NCBI GenBank assembly: GCA_007121575.1
Contig: SKKJ01000215.1
Coordinates: 1 to 6,794, forward strand
Direction of reading: 5' to 3'
DNA length: 6,794 nucleotides
Source of the DNA: Natronomonas sp.
GTDB lineage: Archaea > Halobacteriota > Halobacteria > Halobacteriales > Haloarculaceae
Positions 1 to 6,191 of this stretch are shown one piece after another (position 1 is the stretch's first letter; each line of letters opens with the position of its first letter). The translations under genes and the position numbers were made by a program. The notes beneath the pieces were generated by a model, which was given only the letters and a program-made list of their open reading frames with translations, had not been told where the DNA came from and did not search any database.

Positions 1-695
1 GGTCGTACCTCCCCTCCTCGCGTGGCGGACGGATGGACGCACCCCTGGTCATGTCCTCGCGGATCGACCCCTCGGAGATCGACGACGAGGCGCACAACAT
101 GGACATCGTCCGATCGTATCCGCGGGAGTTCTACGAGGCGACGATGGAGATGGCTGATCCGGGTGCGGTCGAGGATTTAATCCAACTCGGCGAAGATACG
201 CTCGGGACTGATGAGGAGTACCAAGGGTTCGATCACACCCACGATACGACCGATATCGCTGCGGGGCCGGATCTCTCGGCGTACAAAACGCTGGGTGATA
301 TGATGGAGAAGATGAACGCGCAGTTGGAGTTGGCCAGAAAACTCCGAGCCGTCGATGAGACCGACGTTGCCGAACGAGTCATCGAGTATCACTTCCTGCC
401 AGATATCATCGGCAACTTGCGAGCGTTTTCCAGACAGGAAACGCGGTGTCTCGACTGCGGTGAGAAGTTCCGGCGGGTACCGTTGACGGGCGACTGTCGA
501 GAGTGCGGCGGACGGGTGAATCTGACAGTCCACGAAGGATCGGGAAAGAAATACATCGGGACCGCGATCGAGGTCGCGACGGAGTACGGCTGTCGTGAAT
601 ACACGAAACAGCGCCTCGAGATCCTCGATCGCGCCGTTGAATCGGTGTTCGAAGACGACACGAACAAACAGAGCGGAATCGCGGATTTCATGTGA
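1..695 (+). CDS. polD2: DNA polymerase D large subunit (DP2), C-terminal part, 5' truncated by the window edge
   Basis: DP2 is the catalytic large subunit of the archaeal family-D replicative polymerase and pairs with small subunit DP1. Only the last 230 residues are here; the frame is open from base 3, so the ATG at 33 is internal. I recognise the conserved DP2 stretch around bases 3-110 (SSRGGRMDAPLV, then IDDEAHNMDIV), followed by the helical C-terminal region. A four-cysteine zinc site, CLDC and CREC, is encoded at about 447-506. The last eight residues, QSGIADFM (669-692), fit the PCNA-interacting (PIP) pattern Q-x-x-hydrophobic-x-x-aromatic-hydrophobic, with Met as the last position. 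The stop TGA (693-695) overlaps the GTG start of the next gene, so the two are probably co-transcribed. The catalytic aspartates and any intein lie upstream, outside the window. The family call is firm; the PIP role is inferred. Confidence 0.95.
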   Translation, partial: SYLPSSRGGRMDAPLVMSSRIDPSEIDDEAHNMDIVRSYPREFYEATMEMADPGAVEDLIQLGEDTLGTDEEYQGFDHTHDTTDIAAGPDLSAYKTLGDMMEKMNAQLELARKLRAVDETDVAERVIEYHFLPDIIGNLRAFSRQETRCLDCGEKFRRVPLTGDCRECGGRVNLTVHEGSGKKYIGTAIEVATEYGCREYTKQRLEILDRAVESVFEDDTNKQSGIADFM

Positions 696-2689
696 GTTCG
701 ATGTTCGAAGACGTAGAAGCGATCGACGGGATCGGTGCGAAGACGGCCGAGCGGTTGGCCGAACTCGACGATCCGATCGCTGCGCTCGAAGCGGGTGACG
801 TCGCGGAGATTGCGCGTGCTCCGGGGATTTCTGACGGGCGGGCGGCCCGAATCGCCCGATCTGCGATCAGACATCGCCACGGTGATTCGGACGAGTTTCT
901 GGCGACGGCGCGTGCGAGTGAGTTATATGACTCGGTGCTCGCGCTTCTCAAGACACGGGCGGTGACGGAGTACGGAAAGAAACACCTCGAAACGCTCTAT
1001 CCGAGTTCGTCAGCGGATCGAATCTCGGAAGTGAGAGCGTTCACCGAACGAGCGATCGACCGAGTGCCGACAGCCGAGGTGCTCAAGGCGCTTTCCGGTG
1101 TTGAGCCGCTCGACGCGTCCCGAGACGTCCGGATTCGAGATCGATGTCTCGCGACGAACGACGCCGAGACGTTCTCTGAAGCGCGAGACGCCGTTCCGGA
1201 GTTGAGCGTCGAACTAGTCGAGGATACCCGTGGAATCGCAGACCTCGCGCGAGGGTACTCGTCGGTCATCGTCCTCGACGAGGCGTTCTCGGGTATCGAA
1301 ATTGAGGGCGACGTCCGGGTTCGACCAGCAGCGTTAGAAGATCCGGCGGCGCTCGTTCCCGAGCGGACGCTGGCGTTTTTCGCACAGAACGGCGATCGAC
1401 TGCGGGCGGCGGCGGCCGTCCACAGGGCTGCAGAGATGGAGCCGTCATGTGACATCGACGGGTTAGAGCGCGCGCTCGAACGGCTCGATTCCGATGGAAC
1501 CGTCACGGGAGACTCCCAGTTAGCGCGACTCGAAACCGCGATCGACGATCTCGATACTGCGGTCTCGATGGCTGAAAGCGTGGCGAACGACCGACTCAGA
1601 GAGGCGATCGAAGAGCGTGACGTGACGATCGAAGGAGCAGATCTGTTGTCACTGGTCGAACGGGGTGCGGGTGTGGATTCGCTCTTAGAGCGGGAGCTGG
1701 CGGACGAGTTCGCCGAATCGATCGAGGCCGCTCGCGAGCATCTCGTAGATACGCTCTCGGTTTCGGATCATGAATCGCTCGTTCGGCAGGCCTTCAACGA
1801 AGAGCCGACGTTTCCGGTCGAACACGACGAGCGCGTAATAACGCGATTACGAGAGGAGTTGACCGCCGAACGAGATCGTCGTGCCGCCCGAATAAAGCGA
1901 GATCTCGCCGAAGAACTCAGAGAAATGCGAAATCCGGCCGAATCGCTCGTCCAGGCTGCCTTGCAGTTGGATGTCGAACTCGCCGTTTCGCGCTTCGCTC
2001 GCGATTTCGAGTGTACCTTCCCGAAGATCGATGGACGAGGAGTCACGATCGAGGCGGGGCGTTCACCGCTTTTGGACGTGCCGTTTGACTCGGTCGAGCC
2101 GGTCGATTATGCGGTCGAAGGCGTCTCGTTGTTATCCGGGGTCAACAGCGGTGGGAAAACGTCAACGCTCGATCTCGTCGGAACCGTCGTCGTGTTGGCT
2201 CAGATGGGTCTGCCGGTCCCGGCGGAACGCGCGCGAGTGGAGCGGTTCGAGGCGCTCCATTATCAAGCTAAAACGCAAGGAACGCTCGATGCCGGCGCGT
2301 TCGAATCGACGCTTCGAGAGTTCGGCTCGCTCGTCGAAGGGGATCGAACCAGACTCGTACTGGTCGATGAACTCGAATCGATAACGGAACCGGGCGCGAG
2401 CGCGGTGATCATCGCGGGGATTCTCGAAGCATTGACGGAGAGCGATTCGACAGCAGTGTTCGTTTCTCATCTGGCCGGTGAGATCAAAGAAGCCGCCACG
2501 GTCGACGTGACTGTCGACGGTATCGAAGCGATCGGTCTCGCGGACGGTGAGTTGCAGGTGAAACGTTCCCCCGTGAAGAATCACTTGGCTCGTTCGACAC
2601 CCGAACTCATCGTCGAGAAGTTGGCCGAAAGCGAAGAGAGAGCGTTCTATTCGGCACTATTGGAGAAGTTCGACGGCGAATCGAGATAG
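692..2689 (+). CDS. mutS5: MutS-family ATPase with N-terminal helix-hairpin-helix region (archaeal MutS5-like)
   Basis: 665 residues from GTG 692; an in-frame ATG at 701 is a possible alternative start. Residues about 10-57 look like tandem helix-hairpin-helix DNA-binding motifs (IDGIGAKTAERL, then APGISDGRAARI). Residues about 256-420 are helical and charged, like the MutS core/lever. The C-terminal MutS ATPase follows: Walker A GVNSGGKT at 483-490, the AGAFESTL signature near 534-541, Walker B LVLVDE at 555-560, and the H-loop VSH at 591-593. A C-terminal helical tail (about 630-665) probably dimerises. The mismatch-reading N-terminal domain of MutS1 is absent, as is the Smr nuclease of bacterial MutS2. 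A role on branched or recombination DNA is therefore more likely than classical mismatch repair; this is inferred from MutS5/MutS2 relatives. The gene overlaps the polymerase stop codon (GTGA), suggesting translational coupling. Family is certain; the subfamily name is likely. Confidence 0.9.
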   Translation: MSSMFEDVEAIDGIGAKTAERLAELDDPIAALEAGDVAEIARAPGISDGRAARIARSAIRHRHGDSDEFLATARASELYDSVLALLKTRAVTEYGKKHLETLYPSSSADRISEVRAFTERAIDRVPTAEVLKALSGVEPLDASRDVRIRDRCLATNDAETFSEARDAVPELSVELVEDTRGIADLARGYSSVIVLDEAFSGIEIEGDVRVRPAALEDPAALVPERTLAFFAQNGDRLRAAAAVHRAAEMEPSCDIDGLERALERLDSDGTVTGDSQLARLETAIDDLDTAVSMAESVANDRLREAIEERDVTIEGADLLSLVERGAGVDSLLERELADEFAESIEAAREHLVDTLSVSDHESLVRQAFNEEPTFPVEHDERVITRLREELTAERDRRAARIKRDLAEELREMRNPAESLVQAALQLDVELAVSRFARDFECTFPKIDGRGVTIEAGRSPLLDVPFDSVEPVDYAVEGVSLLSGVNSGGKTSTLDLVGTVVVLAQMGLPVPAERARVERFEALHYQAKTQGTLDAGAFESTLREFGSLVEGDRTRLVLVDELESITEPGASAVIIAGILEALTESDSTAVFVSHLAGEIKEAATVDVTVDGIEAIGLADGELQVKRSPVKNHLARSTPELIVEKLAESEERAFYSALLEKFDGESR

Positions 2690-2784
2690 TACAGAAGAGT
2701 CGAAGGGGAGAGCTCTCTCGAAGGCTTTTCAGAAGGGCGATTCTCCCGAAGGCTTAACATGCACGCCAGCGTGGTGAAAGTGAA
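2690..2784 (+). promoter_or_regulatory. Promoter region of the orc gene, with repeated CGAAGG boxes
   Basis: This 95-bp gap holds a TATA-like CTTAA (2753-2757) directly preceded by CGAAGG (a plausible BRE), about 27-32 bp before the orc ATG. A ribosome-binding GGTGA lies at 2773-2777, 7 nt before the ATG. If transcription starts about 27 bp after the TATA element, the leader would be very short or absent, so the SD may only be used on longer read-through transcripts. A 13-bp element, CTCTCGAAGGCTT at 2715-2727, recurs at 2743-2755 with one mismatch, 28 bp apart. A further CGAAGG lies at 2701-2706, and GAGAGCTCTC at 2708-2717 is a perfect palindrome. These could be operator sites. The promoter is inferred; the repeats are seen directly. 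Confidence 0.5.
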
Positions 2785-3906
2785 ATGGCGGATGACGACA
2801 TGCTTTCGTGGGATGAGTCCGTGTTCCGCGACGAGCACGTCCTCGAACTCGATTACCTTCCCGAAGCGTTCCTCCATCGCGACGAGCAGATGGAGACGCT
2901 CAAATACGCGCTTCGACCCGCAGTTCGGGGATCACGCCCGTTGAACGTAATGGCCAGGGGACCACCCGGAACCGGAAAGACGACCGCGGTCCAGAAACTG
3001 TTCGACGAGCTCGCGGGGATCACCGACGTCGAAGCGGTTCGGGTGAACTGTCAGGTCGATTCGACGCGATACGCCGTGTTTTCTCGGCTGTTCGAGGGAC
3101 TGTTCGATTATGAACCACCTACATCAGGGATCTCATTCAAAAAGCTGTTCGGGCAGATCACGGATCGGCTGGTCGAAGAAGACCGCGTCCTCACGGTCGC
3201 GCTCGACGACGTCAACTACCTCTTCTATGAAGGGGAAGCTTCGGAAACGCTCTATTCGCTTTTGCGCGCGCACGAAGCCCACTCGGGTGCGAAGATCGGC
3301 GTCATCATCGTCTCCTCAGATCTCGATTTAGATGTGATCGAAGAGCTCGACGGCCGGGTGCAATCGGTGTTTCGTCCGGAAGAAGTGTATTTCGGTGCCT
3401 ACGGTGAACGAGAGATCGCCGAGATTCTTACAGAGCGAGTCGAACGCGGCTTCAGAGCGGATGCCGTCGGTCCACAGGTGCTCGATCAAGTCGCGAGCCA
3501 CACTGCCAACAGTGGTGGCGATCTCCGTATCGGGATCGATCTCCTCCGTCGAGCCGGATTGAGCGCGGAGATGCGCGGTTCGACCGAAGTCACGGTTGAG
3601 GACTTCGATACGGCATACGAGAAAGCGAAATACGTTCACTTATCGAGGCATTTGCGGGGTCTTTCCGACTCCGAAACGGCGCTCTTGCGGGTGCTTGCAG
3701 ATCACAGTGGAGAACAGGCTGGCGATGTGTACGACGTATTCAGCAACGAGACTGATCTCGGATACACGCGGTACTCCGAGATCGTCAACAAACTCGAAAA
3801 GCTCGGCTTGATCGAAACGGAGTATATGAACGTCGACGGACGCGGCCGTTCGCGTGCGTTATCGCTGTCGTACGATGCCGACGCAGTGTTAGATCGGCTC
3901 AAGTGA
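2785..3906 (+). CDS. orc: Orc1/Cdc6-family replication initiator (second-type Orc)
   Basis: 373 residues, within the usual size of archaeal Orc1/Cdc6 proteins, which bind origin DNA and are thought to load MCM. AAA+ module: Walker A GPPGTGKT at 59-66; Walker B VLTVALDDVN at 135-144, with Asp-Asp in place of the usual Asp-Glu; sensor 1 VSSD at 176-179; an initiator-type region with the likely arginine finger in DGRVQS (R191); sensor 2 GGDLRIGIDLLRRA at about 244-257 (R248). Residues about 290-373 form a winged helix whose wing is probably DGRGRSRALSLSYD. The ATG at 2785 has GGTGA 7 nt upstream. The gene stands 2.3 kb from the ORB pair and converges on oapC. It is probably a paralogue of the main origin-bound initiator, which haloarchaeal synteny would place beyond the right edge. 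Family is firm; which numbered Orc it is cannot be told from the sequence. Confidence 0.93.
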   Translation: MADDDMLSWDESVFRDEHVLELDYLPEAFLHRDEQMETLKYALRPAVRGSRPLNVMARGPPGTGKTTAVQKLFDELAGITDVEAVRVNCQVDSTRYAVFSRLFEGLFDYEPPTSGISFKKLFGQITDRLVEEDRVLTVALDDVNYLFYEGEASETLYSLLRAHEAHSGAKIGVIIVSSDLDLDVIEELDGRVQSVFRPEEVYFGAYGEREIAEILTERVERGFRADAVGPQVLDQVASHTANSGGDLRIGIDLLRRAGLSAEMRGSTEVTVEDFDTAYEKAKYVHLSRHLRGLSDSETALLRVLADHSGEQAGDVYDVFSNETDLGYTRYSEIVNKLEKLGLIETEYMNVDGRGRSRALSLSYDADAVLDRLK

Positions 3907-3919
3907 GATATCGACTCAC
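3903..3919. terminator. Possible bidirectional termination hairpin at the convergent orc/oapC stops
   Basis: GTGAG (3903-3907) and CTCAC (3915-3919) form a 5-bp inverted repeat around a 7-nt loop. Each arm contains one gene's TGA stop codon: orc on the plus strand (3904-3906), oapC on the minus strand (3916-3918). Only 9 bp separate the genes, so each transcript must end inside or next to the other gene. Archaeal termination mostly relies on U-rich stretches, and there is no good T-run on either strand here. The hairpin may be coincidental. Confidence 0.25.
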
Positions 3920-4851
3920 CGATCATCGAGGTCGTCGCCGATCCACTGCTCGGGGACCTGAATGACGTATCGACCGTTTTCTTGCAGGGCGATAATATAT
4001 TCTTCGCGGTCGTACAGTTCCATCAGGTTGAGTTCGTACTGACCCGGTTCAAGGATCTTGATCGACTCGAACTGATCGTTCAGTTGTGCTCGGAGCTCCG
4101 CGAGGTCGGGCTCTTCTCCGGTCGGTTCGCTCACGACTTCACCGTTCGAAGGCGAATCCGGAACCGTAGACGAATCAGCCGTAGATGCGTATGAGTCGGT
4201 GTCGATTCGTCCTTCGATTGCGGTCGATTCATCGGGTTCTTCCGATGCGGTTTGATCTAACTCATCAGGGGAGACGACATCAGTTCGAGCACTCGCCTGT
4301 GCGGCGTTTTCTTTCGGTATATCGGGTTCTTCGGCGCTCTCTCGGCGAGCATCAGCATCGATGATATCGTCGTCATCTTCCTCTATATTATCATTCACAC
4401 CCTGTTCTGCACTTGAAGCAGTGGGGTTCGAACCGGCAGGTGAATCAGATGGTGGAGAACGAGACGAACTGGATGCGTCATCGGAAGAACTGACGCTGCT
4501 TTCCCAATCGTCTGGCCATTCAGCGTCTGGTTTCGGTGGTTTCTTCGGGTCCGAAGCGACGAAGTCGCGGACCTTGGTAGTTGCGCGACCGACGGTTTGA
4601 GCGACGGACGAACGTTCTGTTCGGGAGGGATCGGACTCGGTGAGATCGCGAGGGGACGGGGCGTTGTCAGGGGTCGAAGTATCACTTGCGGCTGATGCGT
4701 TCGAGTCGGTGGCTATCGAGTCATCACCATCCTCCGACCATCCTTTCGGGTGGAACTGAAATTTGTTGCCGCCGCACTGAGGACACCCAGAGAGCATCTC
4801 TTTGGATCCGTCCTCGAACGTGTGGCCGCAACCGGTACACTGGTGTGGCAT
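3916..4851 (-). CDS. oapC: Zinc-ribbon protein OapC (origin-associated protein, DUF2072-type)
   Basis: 311 residues in three parts. Residues 1-37 are a zinc ribbon with Cys5, Cys8, Cys23 and Cys26 (CTGC and CPQC). Residues about 38-245 are low-complexity and disordered, rich in Ser, Asp, Glu, Thr and Pro, with an acidic run near 157-164. A more basic island at about 85-110 (VGRATTKVRDFV, KKPPKPDAEWPDDW) may be a short binding motif. Residues about 248-311 form a compact conserved-looking C-terminal domain with the segments LRAQLNDQFESIKILEPGQY, ELNLMELYDREEYIIAL and YVIQVPEQWIG. It is the last gene of oapA-oapB-oapC, 14 nt after oapB, with no clear SD. Function is unknown; the zinc ribbon suggests contact with nucleic acid or protein. 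The name follows haloarchaeal annotation of the gene trio beside oriC1. The long linker is probably species-variable. Confidence 0.88.
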   Translation of the reverse strand: MPHQCTGCGHTFEDGSKEMLSGCPQCGGNKFQFHPKGWSEDGDDSIATDSNASAASDTSTPDNAPSPRDLTESDPSRTERSSVAQTVGRATTKVRDFVASDPKKPPKPDAEWPDDWESSVSSSDDASSSSRSPPSDSPAGSNPTASSAEQGVNDNIEEDDDDIIDADARRESAEEPDIPKENAAQASARTDVVSPDELDQTASEEPDESTAIEGRIDTDSYASTADSSTVPDSPSNGEVVSEPTGEEPDLAELRAQLNDQFESIKILEPGQYELNLMELYDREEYIIALQENGRYVIQVPEQWIGDDLDDR

Positions 4852-4865
4852 GGCGGGATTAATTT

Positions 4866-5309
4866 TCAGGTACGCGTCACGAGCGTGCTGATGAGCGTTT
4901 CGTCTTTATGAAGCGTTTCGATACGGTTTGCCGGACCGATGACAGTCAGTTTGTTCGTCTCACTGTTCCCGATGAGTCGGCCGAAGAACCCACCATCGTT
5001 ATTTGTTTTTCCGGGATACGTTTCGATCTCGATGCCGGTGAACCCATCGGGGTTGATCTCAGACATCGTGACCTCGATCAGTTTGGACTCTTCTTCGGGC
5101 GAGAGACCTTGCTCTAAGATAACGATATTGCCGTCGTGAACGCCGTCTAGAATCAGACGGATCTTCTCCATCGTCCGCATGCCGTCCATCCGCTCGGCGC
5201 TGATCATATCGATCTGAATTCCACCGTCATCGGAAGCCGTTCCGTCCGATGGGTTTCCGGTTTGTGATCCGCCCGATTCGCCGTCGTCATCAGTTGTTAT
5301 TCCGGGCAT
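4866..5309 (-). CDS. oapB: DUF2073 protein OapB (origin-associated protein)
   Basis: 147 residues. I chose the ATG at 5309 rather than an upstream in-frame ATG at 5363: it lies 4 nt after the oapA stop, has the SD-like GGTGATC just before it, and avoids a 50-nt overlap that adds a tail unlike the family. Residues 1-30 are a variable, Asp/Gly/Ser-rich, probably disordered tail. From about 31 the DUF2073 core starts (IQIDMISAERMDGMRTMEKI, then ILDGVHDGNIVILEQGLSPEEESKLIEVTM), followed by a glycine-rich segment (NNDGGFFGRLIGN) and a final beta/helix unit ending LISTLVTRT. No catalytic motif is visible. It sits between a GTPase and a zinc-ribbon gene in one operon, so a role as partner or effector of the OapA GTPase is a reasonable inference but is unproven. 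Confidence 0.9.
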   Translation of the reverse strand: MPGITTDDDGESGGSQTGNPSDGTASDDGGIQIDMISAERMDGMRTMEKIRLILDGVHDGNIVILEQGLSPEEESKLIEVTMSEINPDGFTGIEIETYPGKTNNDGGFFGRLIGNSETNKLTVIGPANRIETLHKDETLISTLVTRT

Positions 5310-5311
5310 TC

Positions 5312-5318
5312 GATCACC
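5312..5318 (-). promoter_or_regulatory. Ribosome-binding site of oapB, overlapping the oapA stop codon
   Basis: On the minus strand GGTGATC ends 2 nt before the oapB ATG and matches the complement of the 16S rRNA 3' end (GATCACC). The oapA stop TGA (5316-5314) lies inside it. Ribosomes finishing oapA would therefore sit on the oapB start signal, which points to coupled, near-equimolar synthesis. This site is the main reason for placing the oapB start at 5309. Confidence 0.6.
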
Positions 5319-5955
5319 CGAAGTACTCCGCGATTTTGTCGTATACTTCGTCCATGTTTTCACCTTCGAGCGCCGATAGCGGGACCGTTTCGTGCTGTGG
5401 GAACGCGTTCGCGATTCGTTGAACGTTGGAATCTTCGAGGTCGATCTTATTAGCGAAGATGAGAACCGGGAGATTCTGGCTTTCGATAATGCCGATCAGC
5501 ATCGTATTGACCTGTGTGAACGGATCTTCCGCAGAGTCGAGAACGTAAATCACGCCATCGACGTCTTCTCGGAGCCAGTGCATCGCTTCTGCGACACCTT
5601 CGGTGGCTTCGCGAGAGCGGCGAACCGCGTCCTCTTTTTCGATATCGTGTTCGAGAAACTCCTTATAATCGACTTTCGTCGTGACCCCCGGCGTGTCGAC
5701 GACATCGATGGTTACGGATTTTCCGTTGCGTTTGATTTCGACGTTCTCTTTTCGTCGAGCCCGGCGAGTTTCGTGTGGAACGTGACTTTCAGGTCCGACC
5801 GCATCGCCGGTCCAATCGCGGGCGATACGGTTCGCTAAAGTCGTCTTTCCCGCGTTAGGCGGCCCATAGATACCGATTCGCTTCGGCTCGCTCCCTGCGA
5901 ACAAACTCGTTGTCGCTCGGGAAATACTCGATTTGAGGCTTGTTAGCAATCCCAT
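5314..5955 (-). CDS. oapA: Era-like P-loop GTPase OapA (origin-associated protein)
   Basis: 213 residues forming a single small GTPase domain. G1 GPPNAGKT at 31-38; possible G2 around HETRRARR (61-68); G3 DTPG at 87-90; G4 NKID at 169-172, giving guanine specificity; G5-like SAL at 194-196. This belongs to the TRAFAC/Era-Obg class. It lacks the KH RNA-binding domain of bacterial Era. Residues 1-21 can form an amphipathic helix, with hydrophobic L3, L4, L7, I11, L18 and F19 separated by Ser, Lys and Arg, and may touch a membrane or partner. It is the first gene of oapABC, with a strong SD (AGGAGG) 5 nt before the ATG, and it is transcribed away from the adjacent origin. The biological role is unknown; a GTP-dependent switch linked to replication or segregation is speculation from position. 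The GTPase identity is firm. Confidence 0.93.
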   Translation of the reverse strand: MGLLTSLKSSISRATTSLFAGSEPKRIGIYGPPNAGKTTLANRIARDWTGDAVGPESHVPHETRRARRKENVEIKRNGKSVTIDVVDTPGVTTKVDYKEFLEHDIEKEDAVRRSREATEGVAEAMHWLREDVDGVIYVLDSAEDPFTQVNTMLIGIIESQNLPVLIFANKIDLEDSNVQRIANAFPQHETVPLSALEGENMDEVYDKIAEYFG

Positions 5956-6031
5956 ATCATCCTCCTACGCCCCGATTTCAAGTCGAAATCGGAGTCGCTC
6001 TGCCAATATTACCATACCGCACCTACTTAAC
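5956..6031 (-). promoter_or_regulatory. oapABC promoter and leader with hairpin and strong Shine-Dalgarno
   Basis: Reading the minus strand toward oapA: a TATA-like TTAAG (about 6026-6030) and a second AT-rich candidate AATATT (6005-6010) lie upstream. Next comes a perfect 8-bp inverted repeat, CCGATTTC/GAAATCGG (5972-5979 and 5985-5992) with a 5-nt loop, and then AGGAGG (5961-5966), 5 nt before the ATG. With the TTAAG element, transcription would begin near 6000 and include the hairpin; with AATATT it would begin near 5982, inside it. A leader with a strong SD is notable in a group where many transcripts are leaderless. Promoter choice is inferred; the hairpin and SD are seen directly. Confidence 0.55.
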
Positions 6032-6050
6032 TGTGTGGCAGACATGCGTC

Positions 6051-6120
6051 GCACGAAACGAGATATGAACGGTTATGAACGAGACGAAGTGAGGCAAAAC
6101 GAGGGGCGAACAAGGGCAGG
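6051..6120. repeat. Purine-rich stretch with phased TATGAACG repeats and ORB-like cores
   Basis: The plus strand is strongly purine-biased here. TATGAACG occurs at 6064-6071 and again at 6074-6081, exactly 10 bp apart, about one helical turn. TATGAAC recurs at 6286-6292, at the left edge of the AT-rich region. CGAAACGA (6054-6061) and AAAACGAGGGGCG (6096-6108) resemble the ORB core GAAACGAAGGGGTG and could be weak initiator sites. No gene is supported. Whether these belong to the origin is an inference from their position about 100 bp outside the left ORB. Confidence 0.3.
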
Positions 6121-6191
6121 TCGCGTGCAGTTAAGCACGTCTTTCCGATCAACGCTTCTTGAAGACGGGGGCTGGAGCGACTATGTCATCA

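Noticed and set aside
447..506. Separate small zinc-finger protein
   Set aside because: The CLDC...CREC site is in frame with upstream and downstream conserved DP2 sequence and is the usual C-terminal zinc site of that subunit.
389..880. 163-residue minus-strand frame opposite polD2 and mutS
   Set aside because: It is a shadow frame of GC-rich haloarchaeal coding DNA: Arg/Ser/Pro-rich, overlapping two well supported genes on the other strand.
5310..5363. Upstream in-frame start that would extend oapB by 18 residues
   Set aside because: It lies within oapA and gives a basic Lys/Thr-rich tail. The ATG at 5309 has an SD-like GGTGATC and standard 4-nt spacing after oapA.
3916..5955. Relating these Oap proteins to the bacterial OLE-RNA-associated OapA/OapB/OapC
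   Set aside because: Only the names coincide. The proteins here are an Era-like GTPase, a DUF2073 protein and a zinc-ribbon protein, and no OLE-like RNA is visible nearby.
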